The notes under the pieces: generated by a model
Seen by the model: the letters and a program-made list of their open reading frames with translations, nothing else
What the model was told of the DNA's origin: nothing
Database searches by the model: none
DNA from: Batillaria attramentaria
Taxonomy: Eukaryota > Mollusca > Gastropoda > Batillariidae
DNA: 64,000 nucleotides
Assembly: GCA_018292915.2 (NCBI GenBank)
Contig: JACVVK020000542.1
Coordinates: 324,001-388,000 of the forward strand
Direction: 5' to 3'
Translations under genes and position numbers: made by a program
Shown: one piece after another, positions 1 to 12,300 of the stretch
Numbering within the stretch: position 1 is the first letter of the stretch
How the letters are laid out: each line of letters starts with the position of its first letter

Positions 1-302
1 ACTATGAGTATATTGATACCAGAGAAAGCAAAACTAACAACCTACTGAAAAGAAGTATACATTATAATCATACAGTTGTTTTGTAAATTTATGTACACCA
101 TACTCTGATCTCACGTTGGCACAAAGGACTGTAAAGGATGTCAAGAGAATGGGGAAATACCGGTAGTAATTAACAGAGCATGAATGTGTAACAGCAAAAC
201 TCAGTAAGACGTTGCCTAAAATAAGAAAGTTTACTGAAATGAGAAGGTCAGTTGTTGTTTGTACATGAGACATGTTGGTGAAACAGAGACAAGTCCCCTC
301 AC
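1..302 (-). other. NDUFA10 intron 3 (partial)
   Basis: This is intronic sequence downstream (minus strand) of the third visible NDUFA10 exon, whose donor is GTGAGG at 302-297. The next exon is not in the window. The only open frame here (34-273, minus) has no recognisable features. Confidence 0.6.
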
Positions 303-1939
303 ATTAGCACGCCTGGTGATCTGCTTACGAACGTAGTCCACAGGGGCATCCAGGTAGATGACAAGGTGAGGGCGCCACATCTCACAGATTGTGTTGTCAT
401 AGACAAAATTGAGATACCTGAAAGCTGGAACAAGCAGGCAAGTTAAAAAAATTCAACCATGCGGTGGAAAGGTCCATCCAACCCCCCTCCCCCCACCCCA
501 CATGGTCTGCAGACCAGAAAGCTGTACAGGATCAGAATTAACGTTACAAATCACACTTAAAACTCAAAACTCTAAGACTACCATATTGGCAGACATGGGC
601 AGACACTCCAATGTGCAAAATCTCTCTTTCCCTACAGAAATTAACTTTCACTCTTCCTGATGGATTTTCCACTTTTCGATTTTTTGGGATACAGCTTGGG
701 CAGGTTTTTCAGACGTGCAAAGAAAATGGTTAGGATGCTTCTTATGTTGGCATCTGGCTTGATTAAAACTTTTTCTCAAGCCCAAAATGACATGCAATGA
801 TTTTTAGTTCAATGATACACTGATCTCGTTAGTGTACGATATTTTTTTGGCCCCTGTTTGAGGTAACGAGGTAAGAGACACTTTACAAGTTCAAACCATA
901 CCTTCAGGTGACAGTTGACCCACTTTCCGCAGCACATTGTAGAAAACCGTGTGTGAGTAGACACCTCTCTCCATCACAACACCTTGCCCTTAGAAAAAGA
1001 AAAAGTATTTTATAACTAGAAATCAAAACTGACAGTGGATTTTAAACCCATGGGAGTCCACCTGACAAGTGAACTTTGTTGTTAGTGGTGCTTGATGCAG
1101 TTCACCACTGGCTACAAGTATTTACAGACTGCACAAAACACAATTTGAGAGCTGATTATGATCTGCAGTGGGAAATTTTCAGCTTTAGCATTATAATACA
1201 GTAAACGTTAGGAAGTTGATTATGATGGCAACCAAAATCAAATCTTGACAAGCTGCGATTGTAAATGAACAGGAACTTTATCTTCTGTCAATACAGGTCC
1301 AACATGGCACATCAATCATGAAAAAGTAAATCCGTGCAGCAGACTTGTGTCTGTCATATTCATGGCAATGGAATGTTTTGCTCAAGGAATAGCTGTACCT
1401 GTGTTGAGAAGATGCTCCAATGCCTGCGCATACTTCAAGAAGTGCTGCATATACATGGTCAACAGGGTCCGACCGAAATTCTTCAACATCAAAGGATGTT
1501 CCTTGTGCTCGTAAAATGTCTTTATGTCACAAAATTTCACCCTTGCTGGCAACTGTTCGTTCAGACTTCTTTTGTCAAAATTCTCGCCCGTAATGAACGC
1601 CTCAGTATCCTTGAAATCGGGGATGTACGCCATGTCAAATTCATGTGCGAGCTTTTGGGCGAACGCGGACTTGCCAACTGCAAGATTACCTTCTACGAGA
1701 ATGATCTTTGAGTTGTCGTCAAACCGTTTTCTCGTGTGGTCGAAAAATTGCCAGAATTCATTGTATGGGCGCTTCTTATATGGCCAGGGTGCGTATTTTC
1801 GTTCTGCCGGCTCTCCGTGTGTCGAGGTCAGGTGCGCAACCTGTGTAAGCCCTGGCAGCAGACGACTTGCATGTGGTAGAACAAGCTGCCGTGCATGCGG
1901 ATGCACAGAGCTAGCAGCTCTGGTGATGATCAGAGCCAT
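303..1939 (-). CDS. NDUFA10: NDUFA10, complex I 42 kDa-type subunit (partial, 5' exons)
   Basis: This is an accessory subunit of mitochondrial NADH:ubiquinone oxidoreductase, in the deoxynucleoside-kinase-like fold family. It should act in the matrix arm of complex I. Three coding exons are visible on the minus strand: 1939-1399, 988-902 and 424-303. Phases join cleanly (donors at GTACAG, GTATGG and GTGAGG; the exon 3 acceptor is the CCAG just before 424). The start at 1939 was chosen because MALIITRAASSV begins an Arg/Ser/His-rich, acid-poor leader typical of a mitochondrial transit peptide, with purine at -3 and G at +4. An in-frame ATG upstream (2092) would add unlikely sequence. Recognisable blocks are KYAPWPYKKRPYNEFWQFFD, a P-loop VEGNLAVGKSAF, HLLNTGQGVVMERGVYS, and RPHLVIYLDAPVDYVRKQI. 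The C-terminal part lies beyond position 1. Family assignment is firm; the exact start is moderately sure. Confidence 0.93.
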
Positions 1940-2093
1940 CTCTGGACGTGCTGGATGTGACAAGTGTCTCAATGTCACAGAACGTCCGGACTGTTTCTCA
2001 GGCACCGGAAATAAAACTACGAAGGTTGCGCATGCGCTTGGACGGTGTATATAAAACATAGAGCGGAAACTGCACGAACGACGAACAACCACA

Positions 2094-2370
2094 CTTGCAC
2101 CTTGTTCATATCGATATTTGAGGCCTCTTGAGGTTCGCCGGTTTTCATTTCAGTGCACATCCACATCAAAGATCGTGAGGGATAATCGATCTTTTCCCGT
2201 GCGCAAACACACACCGTCACTGACGCACGCACACTCCGTCACACCGCCGGTGCCAGTCAGACCGCACTGACTGACGTGACTGACTCTCATGGCAGTCACT
2301 GAGTGACACTGACACCTTTGATGACACCGTGGCCGCTGACACCAATCATGATGACACTGACTGACACACT

Positions 2371-2437
<67 letters not shown>

Positions 2438-2703
2438 CCGTGGCACCGCCACCGGCCTGGCACACAGTGACACACTGTGACCCGGCACAGGCACGCACAC
2501 ACACACACACACACACCACACACACACACACACCCAGACCGTGACACAAACTGGCACTGACGGACATACACTGACACACACTGACTGACACCGTGACCAC
2601 GGTCAGTGACACACACTGACTGACACCGGCCGTCACACACATACACACCGTGACACACACACCGGCACACACACCCGGCACACGGCTACTGACACACACA
2701 CCG

Positions 2704-2735
<32 letters not shown>

Positions 2736-3838
2736 CACTGCACACACACACCGGCACACACACTGACGGCACACACAGGCAGCGGACACACAGGGCTCAG
2801 CCGAGAGTGACTGCCACTGACACCGACCGGCACTGACACCGACCGTCTCACACACACACACGGCACACACACACACACACACACACACACCACACACACA
2901 CACACATACTGACACGCTACTGATCAGACTCACACTGACAGAATCCGAGAGTAGGAACTGACAGAGCCAACCAGCCTTAAGTTCCGTGGAAGAAGTATCG
3001 GTGTTTATTTGTACAAACGTGTAGAATGTCAGATCAATAAATATTGCACTACAGTCAGTTCTCTGCCACCCAAAACTATTCATGACTACAATCGGGCTAC
3101 TGGGTAATTAATTTTCACTCGATATAAGTACTATGCCCCTGTCACTCCGGCAGTGAAAGTTTTCAAGCGGTTTTCCTCTGCTCACTGAAATACTATCCTT
3201 TGAGGATTCCCGCGGCTTTTAAGCTGGTTATGCGAAGAGGTAAGAGAGCAGTCACATTGATCATTAAGTCCGACCGGCTGGACTACGCATTGTGTTTGAC
3301 TGAATGGACATGTGGCTTATTATCATCATTATCATCAAGTTACCACACTGACTGATGTTTGCCGGGGTGACTGCGGCAGTGATACGATCAGTGTTGCACC
3401 CCTTCCAGGAGGAAACACTGATTACCCCTGCTTCTAAAGGTTTTCGTTTGTTTGTTGTTGTCACTAGTTGTCGAACGACTTGGGACCTAACACTATTCTG
3501 AAATCAGTTCTGTGACGGTACCAGTGAAGAGCTTAACTGGTAACCGCCGATGACCAGTACTTATAGTAACCACTCTCTTACCCTAACCAGATACTATACA
3601 CACGGATATAGCTGTGCATAGCCTCAGCCCTAACCGGGCCATCCTCTGTCTACCTCAGTGCTGCAAATAGCACATAGCGACCCCCACGGCCATTGCGGGT
3701 GATCAATTTCAGTGTCTGACGCGTTAACAGCAAAACGTTGATCGTGCTAGTGTCAAGAAGAGGTTCGGTGATCTCTCCGTTCTTGACGCTGTAGCATGAA
3801 AGATACAGTACAGTATACAAAGCATTCAAGTTAATCCA
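2094..3838. other. Intergenic region with cryptic CA-rich low-complexity block
   Basis: This lies between the 5' end of NDUFA10 and the 3' end of the KLHL10-like gene. Positions about 2205-2960 are one long degenerate CA-rich block made of pure (CA)n runs (for example 2371-2433) interleaved with irregular CACTGACTGACACCGTGACC-like words. Open frames through it encode only Cys/Val or Thr/His repeats. Positions 2960-3838 are unique-looking non-coding sequence. A minus-strand AATAAA at about 3004-3009 could be the KLHL10-like polyadenylation signal, implying a 3' UTR of about 0.8 kb, but this is only a guess. Confidence 0.7.
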
Positions 3839-4532
3839 CTACGACAACTGATTCAGCAATCTATTGTCGACCTGCTGCTGATCATTCGCGTTATTGGCAG
3901 CTGGCGGTGCTGGCGGCGCTGGCGGTGCCGGCGGCGGAGTAGCTGCTGCAGCGTTGCCTGCGTTAATAGCATGGGAAGCACGGTTATGGTTTGGCATGCC
4001 GCCTCTGCCTGTGGGCTGGTGGACGAAATCCTGGACATTCGACATGTTCTTCACAACGCACGCACAGAGGGCACTTCGGTAGAGACTGAGAGGTGAGGCG
4101 TCAAACCTGAAAATGTGACGAGATGACAGGCTAGAGATTGATTATTGTAATATGAATAATTATCATAGCACCAGACAAAGGTTCAAAACGGGTTTAGAGG
4201 ACCCGAGAAATTTGTTTCGTACGTTGTCCCTTAAGTGTGTTTTGAACCTTTTGGTCTAATCCGGCTGTTTCAGTCTAACATGCGACAGTCTTCAGTTTTG
4301 GTTTGATAGATAACCGACTATATTCTTATAACAATAACAATGTTTCCCGGAAATTTTCTGGTATCAGCAGCGCATTAAAAATGGAGTAATGGAGTGCCGC
4401 CCCCCCCCCCCCCCCACTGCAATTTGTGCACAACGTACCATTCTTCAACATCAGAGTCGTAGCACTCCACCTGGCTGATGGTTGTGACACCGTTGAAACC
4501 TCCGATGGTGAAGAGTAGGTCATCGATCACCT

Positions 4533-4601
<69 letters not shown>

Positions 4602-6342
4602 TTAATGAGCACAACCATCATTTGCACTGGTTGCACTTCATGAAAACAAACAAATAAAGTACTCACGGCTCTTACGGAGAGGCTTTGAGAGAATGGCAGG
4701 AAACAACAAAACCAAACAGACACAAAATGACGCCTAAATCGACGAGTCTATAGTCCGGCTTCCGTATACAAGTCAAGTCAAGTCAAGTCAAGTTTATTTT
4801 CCGACTATTTTCCGATTTTCTTGGGGCATTGGAAAAAAAACCAAAAAAACGGACATGTATACATCACATTTTACTTGAAATCTTCAGATCACAAGGAGCC
4901 ACTAGAACCACTAGTATGCAGTCTGCAGCGGTCTCGGGCGTAGCGGGAAGACCCACCCCTTGCGTAATAGTGGCTTGAAGTGGCTCACACTGCGAGTGTG
5001 CAGTGGTCTGTTCTTTTTTAACCAGTCTTATCATACAGCGGGCGTCGGGTGGTCCGGGCTCGACTCACCCCGACAGCGAAGTTGCTACGCGGGCTGTACA
5101 TCTCCGGGATGGTGGTCCACGTGCGAGACTTGGGACAGTACCTCTCGCCTGTGTTCATGCGCGTGATGCCGTTGAAGCCGCCCAGGGCGTACACCTGCCC
5201 GTGGTAGGCGATCACACCCACGCCGCTTCTCCGGTTCCTCATGGGCGCGATCAGCGTCCACTGGTTCGCGACGGGATCGTAGTACTCGGCCGAGTTGAGA
5301 CATTCCTGACCGTTAAATCCGCCGCAGATGTAGATCCTGTCTGGGGACACAGGAGGCGTAGGGTATAGGGGCGGTCGGTGGTGTCAGTGGCTAAGCGACT
5401 TCGTCACCAGTGCGAGAGGTCAGGTTCGAGTCCCACTCAAGGGCAAAGAATTTTTCCTTCTCGTACGTGACACCGTTTATTCCGGCTGATCGTCGTCCCG
5501 GCTGGGGCCAAATATTTGTGCTGGTCTCTTTCTCGTTGTCCCGTCTTTGATATCACCCTTACGTGGGGGAAAAGGACGTTAAATTCCCAAACACCCACGC
5601 GGCCGATCGTCGGGGGTTCTCGCCGGGTACTCCCGGGCTTCCTCCCCCTCTGCTTTGGAAATGTTCAGCCCACAACGTTTTTGAAAATAAACGCAACTCT
5701 AAATTCCGAATCAGTCTAAAATTGCTGAGCTGACCCATCGCACCACGTGATTGTAATGTGTTCATGTCCCGTGTGTGAGAGAATGCGTGTGGTTCCCGTG
5801 AGCGTGCGTGTTGGGTTCAGCTCGCGGCGCTTTGAGCCAGTTAAATAAATTTGGTAAAGCGCCTACACAATACTCAGTTATGATTAGTTATATTATAGGA
5901 TTCCGGCTTGAGGAGTTGATTCACGGCCCACCGTCCCACATGTCTGGGCTTCAGTACTGGGACGTTGCCGAAGAAATCACGTGCTTTCTGGTGTGCACAG
6001 CACTGGTTAGACGGAAACAGCGCGAAGGCTACCTCAGTTCTGAGGTGGATTGTTCGGGCTCGTCCCTAAGCTGTGCTTCGCAAAGGATAAGGGCTTTTTT
6101 GTGACAGCCGGCGTGCTTGTGCCGAGTGTGCCTGGACGCTGGAAATGGTCTATCTTGAGCATAGGCGAATTTCAAAATGTACGTACTGTTGGCCGAGCGA
6201 ACGAGGAGAACTTCAACGACCCGAAGCTCTCCTGATCGACTGTGTGACAGGACTGTGCGTTTCAGCTTCCTTTTGCTCAGTGCCAAGCTGTGTGAGACCG
6301 AATCAGTCCAGTTTGGATGTGTCGAAGGGGTAAGATATTAAG

Positions 6343-6423
<81 letters not shown>

Positions 6424-6803
6424 GGGAGGGACTGGTGCATACATGTATCCGATTCAAGTTGGTATAATAGTCTCCAATTTTTAACGCTCGCTGAAAACAA
6501 ATTGCCCAAACTGGGATGATAAAGATATTGGCGGCCTCAATATATAGAAATTGAAAGTGGAGAAAGAAAGTTCATACATCTTGATTGCTTTGTCTTATCC
6601 GGTTTCCGAGACAAATAACATACACACCCTCAAGCACTGTGGCCTTGGCGTCGCTTCGCTGATGAGTCATGGGAAAGATGAAACTCCACTGGTTTCTTGA
6701 CGGGTCAAACCGTTCCACCGTGTTGAGTCTCACGTGCCCATCAAAGCCACCCATAACGTAAATCTTGCCTTGCAAGGCGACCGCACTCACGTAGCACCTG
6801 AAT

Positions 6804-6869
<66 letters not shown>

Positions 6870-7302
6870 TTATTCAATAATGCAGATGTTTATGTTTAAG
6901 CCTATGAAAAATTACTTCCAACTCCACACACCCCTGAACCTCACCAGCCTCCTGCGAACCCTGAACCCCACTTTCTCAGTATTGAAGACCCCCATACATG
7001 TAGCCCCCCCCCCCTTCTCCCCCATACACAGTTTTGCGTAATAACAACAGGAAACAACAACAACAACTTGAACAGCCACAGAAACAAACCGTACCTCTTT
7101 GAGTTCATGGGAGGGGCTTCGGTCCACATCTTCTTAGCGGTGTAGAATTTCCGACAGCTGTTGAAGTACTCCACGCCATCAAAACCTCCAACCACGTAAA
7201 TGACCTGGTCTAGCGGGACACAGCCGTGATATGCGCGTGCACCTGGTCAGCGGGAGTGAAAGCACTCAGTTACGAATTACGTTTTGTCTCACGTGTGCGC
7301 GC

Positions 7303-7369
<67 letters not shown>

Positions 7370-9238
7370 CGTGAGCCGGCGGGGAGGGGGGGGTGAGAGA
7401 GAGAGAGAGAGAGCGGAGAGAGAGACAGAGAGAGAGAGACAGAGACAGAGAGAGCGTCACTGTGTGTGTTGGGGGGGGGGGGAGGGGAGGGAGGGGGGGG
7501 GGGGAAGCATGTGCAAGATTACAAACTACGAAACGAAAATCCGACGCGTAAAGCGAATCAGTCATTGTCCCTTTTTTTTTTTTTTTTAATCATGTGGTGC
7601 CACCGGGAGAGGAGTTCTAATTTTACAATGGCTGCACTCCAAATCAATCGCTGCGAGTCATTTAAAGTTGCCTCAGCCAAGGTGGTTTCCAACAAGGCCT
7701 GCCCAAACCACGCCATTGTCTTTCATGGCTGCAGACTTTCAAAGCAAGACCCGCACGGAGACTGTTGTTGAAACAGCCCACTGTTAAGGATCCATTTCCT
7801 GCCGCAAACCATGTGGCTACTAGTATACATACGCTGAAATGGTCAAGGTCGTATTAACTCAAAGGAAACGAAATCGATAACTGGACGCAAGATCTACAGG
7901 TCCCAGCACAGAAGCCAACCGGCATGTCCCTCACAGTTCAAACTGGAAATGTGATTTTGGTCCCTTGAATAGGAGATCAACAAGTTATTAGCCACACAAC
8001 GATGCCACCAACAAAACCGGCCTCAAAAAAAAAAAAAAAATGCACCAAGTAAGAGAATCCACCAAAAAGGGGAGGCAGCAATCTTTATCGTTTATATAAA
8101 AAACAAAAAAAACCCACAACAACAACACAACAAAACGATCAAGCGATTGCAGCAGCAAAACGTACGACTCAAGGGGAGCCGGCGAAATAGGAAATTGGAC
8201 GCTGCAAGGGAGTGAACTGTGCCTGTATGGGAAATGCGATCACAAGCTTTGTACTGTCCTATAGTTTTGGCCACACGTACGTCGACGCATTCCATGTCGC
8301 CCGCAACAGGGTGCCTTGTCGCCCAAACTGTATACGATCTACGGAAGAAACTCCCGCTATGACTGCGCAAAACCGCTAACGACGGATTGTTTGAATTCAA
8401 GTTGTTCCCAGCAACCACAAGCCGAAAACTGATCTGCAGACCAACAGCTTCTATCGTTGTTAAATGAAGGTCATTCCATTTCTTTGTCGGTGTGGTCGCG
8501 GCTCCTGCGAGATTTAAGCGTGCGCGCACCGGGTCGTTTGCGAACGGGTACGTTGCGTACAAGTACTGGCGACAAGGTGCTAGAGAACGTACGCTATCGC
8601 CTAAAGCATACGACAGTGACCATCTACGCCCAGACGACACGGTCAGACCGCCCTAATACAGTAGTCAATTTTAGCGGCTGAAATGACACCTTCAGACCAC
8701 GGAGAAGAACATGCGACTGCAATATGAGCTTTGGAAAACAAGTTGAGATGAAAATTACCCCTCTTCAATGGTTCATTTCCTGTTGCAAATTACAACGTAG
8801 GGGCAGAGACTGTAATGTGGGTCTCTGATGGAGGCAGCTAATGGTCAAACGTTTCGTTCAGTTTGGATTAAAGCAATGAAAAATCAGCGTAGAGCAGAAT
8901 GAATTCAGATGTCCGTTTCTTCTTGTTGACGTGTAGGGCGGTTTTCTGTCCTTATCATGTTGAAGTCGCCTGCGTTCTAGGTTTTCGCAGCCAACAACAA
9001 CCCCAGTTTCATGATCACCGCTAGACTTCGAACTCTCAGGGGAAAGCAGCTGTTGCAGCCAATGTTTTTAAAAACACTGTTTGAAACCGAACTGAGGCCG
9101 GATTATACACATGACGTAATTGTTTTTCACATGATTCTAACATCATCTCTGCATGTCTGTCTGACTGTCTATCCGTCCGGCCCTATCTGCCTGTCTGTTC
9201 CTCTTTCTCTGACACACTGTCAGACGCGCGTGCGCGCG

Positions 9239-9303
<65 letters not shown>

Positions 9304-12300
9304 CGCATAATAGCTTGTTTTAAAATCGGTATTGCTATGCACTCTCTTTACAGGATCTGTACATCTAGCTGATAATATTTGTTTTAAAAAATGTAAACAT
9401 AAAATAAGAAATAAAAATTGGAACAAAGGGAAGATGATGACGGAAGGAACAAAAAAAAAAAAAAAAAACCCTTCCAAAACGGTTCAACTTGCACCCTCTT
9501 ACTGATTCCCTTAAGCAACAACAACAACAACAACAAAAGCTGTTGCAGCCAAAAGCACTGTTCGCCCTCACATGTCCTTGTGGTGTCTTTGTGTTTTGCA
9601 GATTCGGGCAGGTGGCTACACTGTATTCAGATTTACAATAAAAAAATTTTTAAAGACTTGATTATCATAACACATTTAATTGTCATCAACAGGGAGACTG
9701 GTTAACAACATCTTCCAGTGTACTGCGTGTCTGTGTAGTTATATTCGTCGATCCACGGTCAAAGAACAAACATTCGTGGTACGACGAAATCACTTTTTTT
9801 TTTATTGGCGGAGGGGGGAGGGGTAGGGAGGGGGGGGGGGCTTGAGTCTATGACGCAAATTGACATGCGTCCATAAGCTTTGCATCCACAGAGATAGGGG
9901 TTGTCATTAATATCCGTAAGCTTTATTTTATCCAAGACAGCAGCGCATTCAGTAAAACCGGAACGGGTACAAGGAACAAAAACAACAGAACAATACTCAC
10001 ATAAACTGAGTATCACGGTTTAAACAACAACAACAAAATAATAAAATGAAAATAAAGACGCACAGACAAAAACCCGCCCCGTAATCTAACTCCAAAACTA
10101 AAGTCAAGCTCGATTTGGCAAAGAAATCTCAGATTTTATGAGAGGCTGTCATTATCTCAAAATTCATGACCTGCGGAGTGGAAGAAACAGCCCCCAGGCA
10201 CGAACCGTTCGCGAGAAAGAAGGAACAACTGGTACAGTATTATTTTGCCTCAGTGTGACAGCGACATCAGCCCGCAGAGCCGAGTAAAGCCCGCTATCAC
10301 GCACCTTCACATGTCAATGCGACCCTACCGTCACGTGTACTGGTGACGTGCCGCTTTGATGATTTCCGGGTACAGAGATGCTGCAGTAGTAATCGCCTGA
10401 TATCCGTTAGAGCCCATCTTCCCATTAACAGAGCGCTCGGTGGTCTAGTGGTTAAGACTTCGTCCCCAATGCGAGAGATCACGTTCGGGTTTCAAAGACA
10501 AAGAATTTTTTCCTTCTCGTATGTGGCACAGTTCATTGGGGCCGATCGTCGGGAGGTCTCTCCGGGTACGCCGGCTTCTTCCCCCTCTGCTATGAAAATT
10601 GTCAGCCCACGAAATGGACGATATAATGCAATTCTAAATTTCGAAACTTGAATTGCTGAGCTGACCCTTGGCACCACATAACTGTAATGATTTGCTCGTG
10701 TCCAGTGTTTGAGAGAATGCGTGTGAATCATGTGAGCATCCGTGCTGGGTTCAGCTCGCGGCGCTTTGAGAAAAGAAATTGGGTAAAGCGCCCACACAAA
10801 ACACAGTTATCATTATATCTAGGCGGGTGGGTGGGTGGGTGTTTTGGGGTTTACCGTCCTTTTCCACCACATACGGGTGATATCAAAGACGGGGCAACGA
10901 TGAAAAAGCCAGCACAAATATTTGGCTCCAGCCGGGATACGAACTCACGACCCAAGCATTAGAAGTCCAACGCTCTACCATTCGGCCACCCCGGCTCCCC
11001 TTATATCTATGCTCACAGATCGGTTTTGAGCTGTTTTGGTGATGTCTTGTACCACTTCTACAAATGCACATCAGTTTCAACCTTAAAACAGGCTGGCACT
11101 GAGCAAACAGAAACCGAACGCAAGCCGAAAAGAACAGTGTCTGTCACAACCGTCTCGGTACGGTTGCCTGTTTAGGACAGCCTGTTTAGGACAGCTTCGG
11201 GCCGTTGCAGTTCTCGTTCGCACGGCGGGCAGACGTCAGTGTATTGCATTTAGAGCTCTACTTACCACTGTGACAGGCTCAGTGTCGTACACTGAAGCGC
11301 ACTCACAATCGCTACTGTTCCAAAACAAATGCCGTCTTCTGTGGTTCTTTGTAGCTCTGTAGAAGGTTATCTTGCGCGGCGTTAAGCCCTAAACTGACCA
11401 CTAACTAACTGTTGAAGGTTACCAAGCGTAAGCTACCTTCTGAGCGGATAAACGTGAAGAAGAAAAAGGATTCGATAACCACTCATTTACTGTGCAGTTT
11501 ATTTACATCCCTATAGTGGTAGAATCAGAAAAGTTTACGGAAAAACCTACATTTTTTCATGGGTGCCCCTTTACGTAGATGAGAGGGGTGGGAAGGGAAA
11601 GGCGGGGCGTTGTGGGAAGAGCGAGCTTTGCATCCTTGCCTGTGTTTGCCGAGGCGACGCGTCCAGTTCATCCTGGTGTGCTCGCCTACCTAGACGCGAT
11701 TCGCAAACGCGTTGAGAGATGTCAGCAACGATAAACTCCGCCCATGGGCGGGACTATGTTTTCAGCAGAATTACAGGAGAACCGGGAATTTTCCAGACCT
11801 GACCGTCCACACCGTGAATTGGTCTGGAAAACAGAGACCTCCAGCCACACATACGCAGCTGCGGTCATCTCGAACGAATCAGCTATAATCCCGCTCGTGA
11901 GAACTCGCACATGAGACTTCGGCTACGAACACCAGTGTAACCGATCGTTGTCGCCTATACTACAGGCAGATTGGACACACAGTTGAATACTGAAATACAC
12001 AGATACAGCAGAGACAACGTAAGCCGCACGGCATCTTAAACAGACAAAAGAGACATGGTATTTCCTGGAACGACTGGAAGCACAATCAACTCTCCAGGTC
12101 TCAACGGAAAGCTGTCATTTTCTACAGTTTCAGCGGGCAATACAAGAAGCTCCATGCCTCGCAAAGGCACAACTAGCTCTCCTCATCTTTACGGAAAGAC
12201 ATTTCCAAACTGGACTGGGGGCACATTTAGCGTGAAGGAAAGAAGCATAAGCAGCTCTTCTGGTTTGAACAACAACACGTCTCGTTTCACGGGTTTAGAT

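Larger units (their letters stand above)
7243..12036. other. KLHL10-like intron 6, part downstream of the nested GPCR
   Basis: About 4.8 kb of intron (the GPCR gene occupies the other part). Besides the listed microsatellites and SINEs I see no coding signal. A 182-aa open frame at 8092-8640 (minus) has no recognisable motif and ends in Cys/Phe low complexity, so it is not called. Confidence 0.6.

Noticed and set aside
1524..2054. 176-aa plus-strand frame over NDUFA10 exon 1
   Set aside because: Antisense shadow of a firmly identified coding exon.
2045..2056. TATATAAAA on the plus strand near the NDUFA10 start
   Set aside because: It points away from NDUFA10 and toward simple-sequence DNA. 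Its minus-strand form (TTTTATATA) is a weak match, so no promoter is called.
2017..3083. Several long Cys/Val-rich open frames in the CA-rich block
   Set aside because: They are translations of (CA)n-type simple sequence, with no domain, start context or splice link. The same applies to the Cys/Val, Thr/His and Ser/Leu frames over all other microsatellites.
8092..8640. 182-aa open frame on the minus strand
   Set aside because: No recognisable motif, Cys/Phe low-complexity end, inside a KLHL10-like intron and without splice partners.
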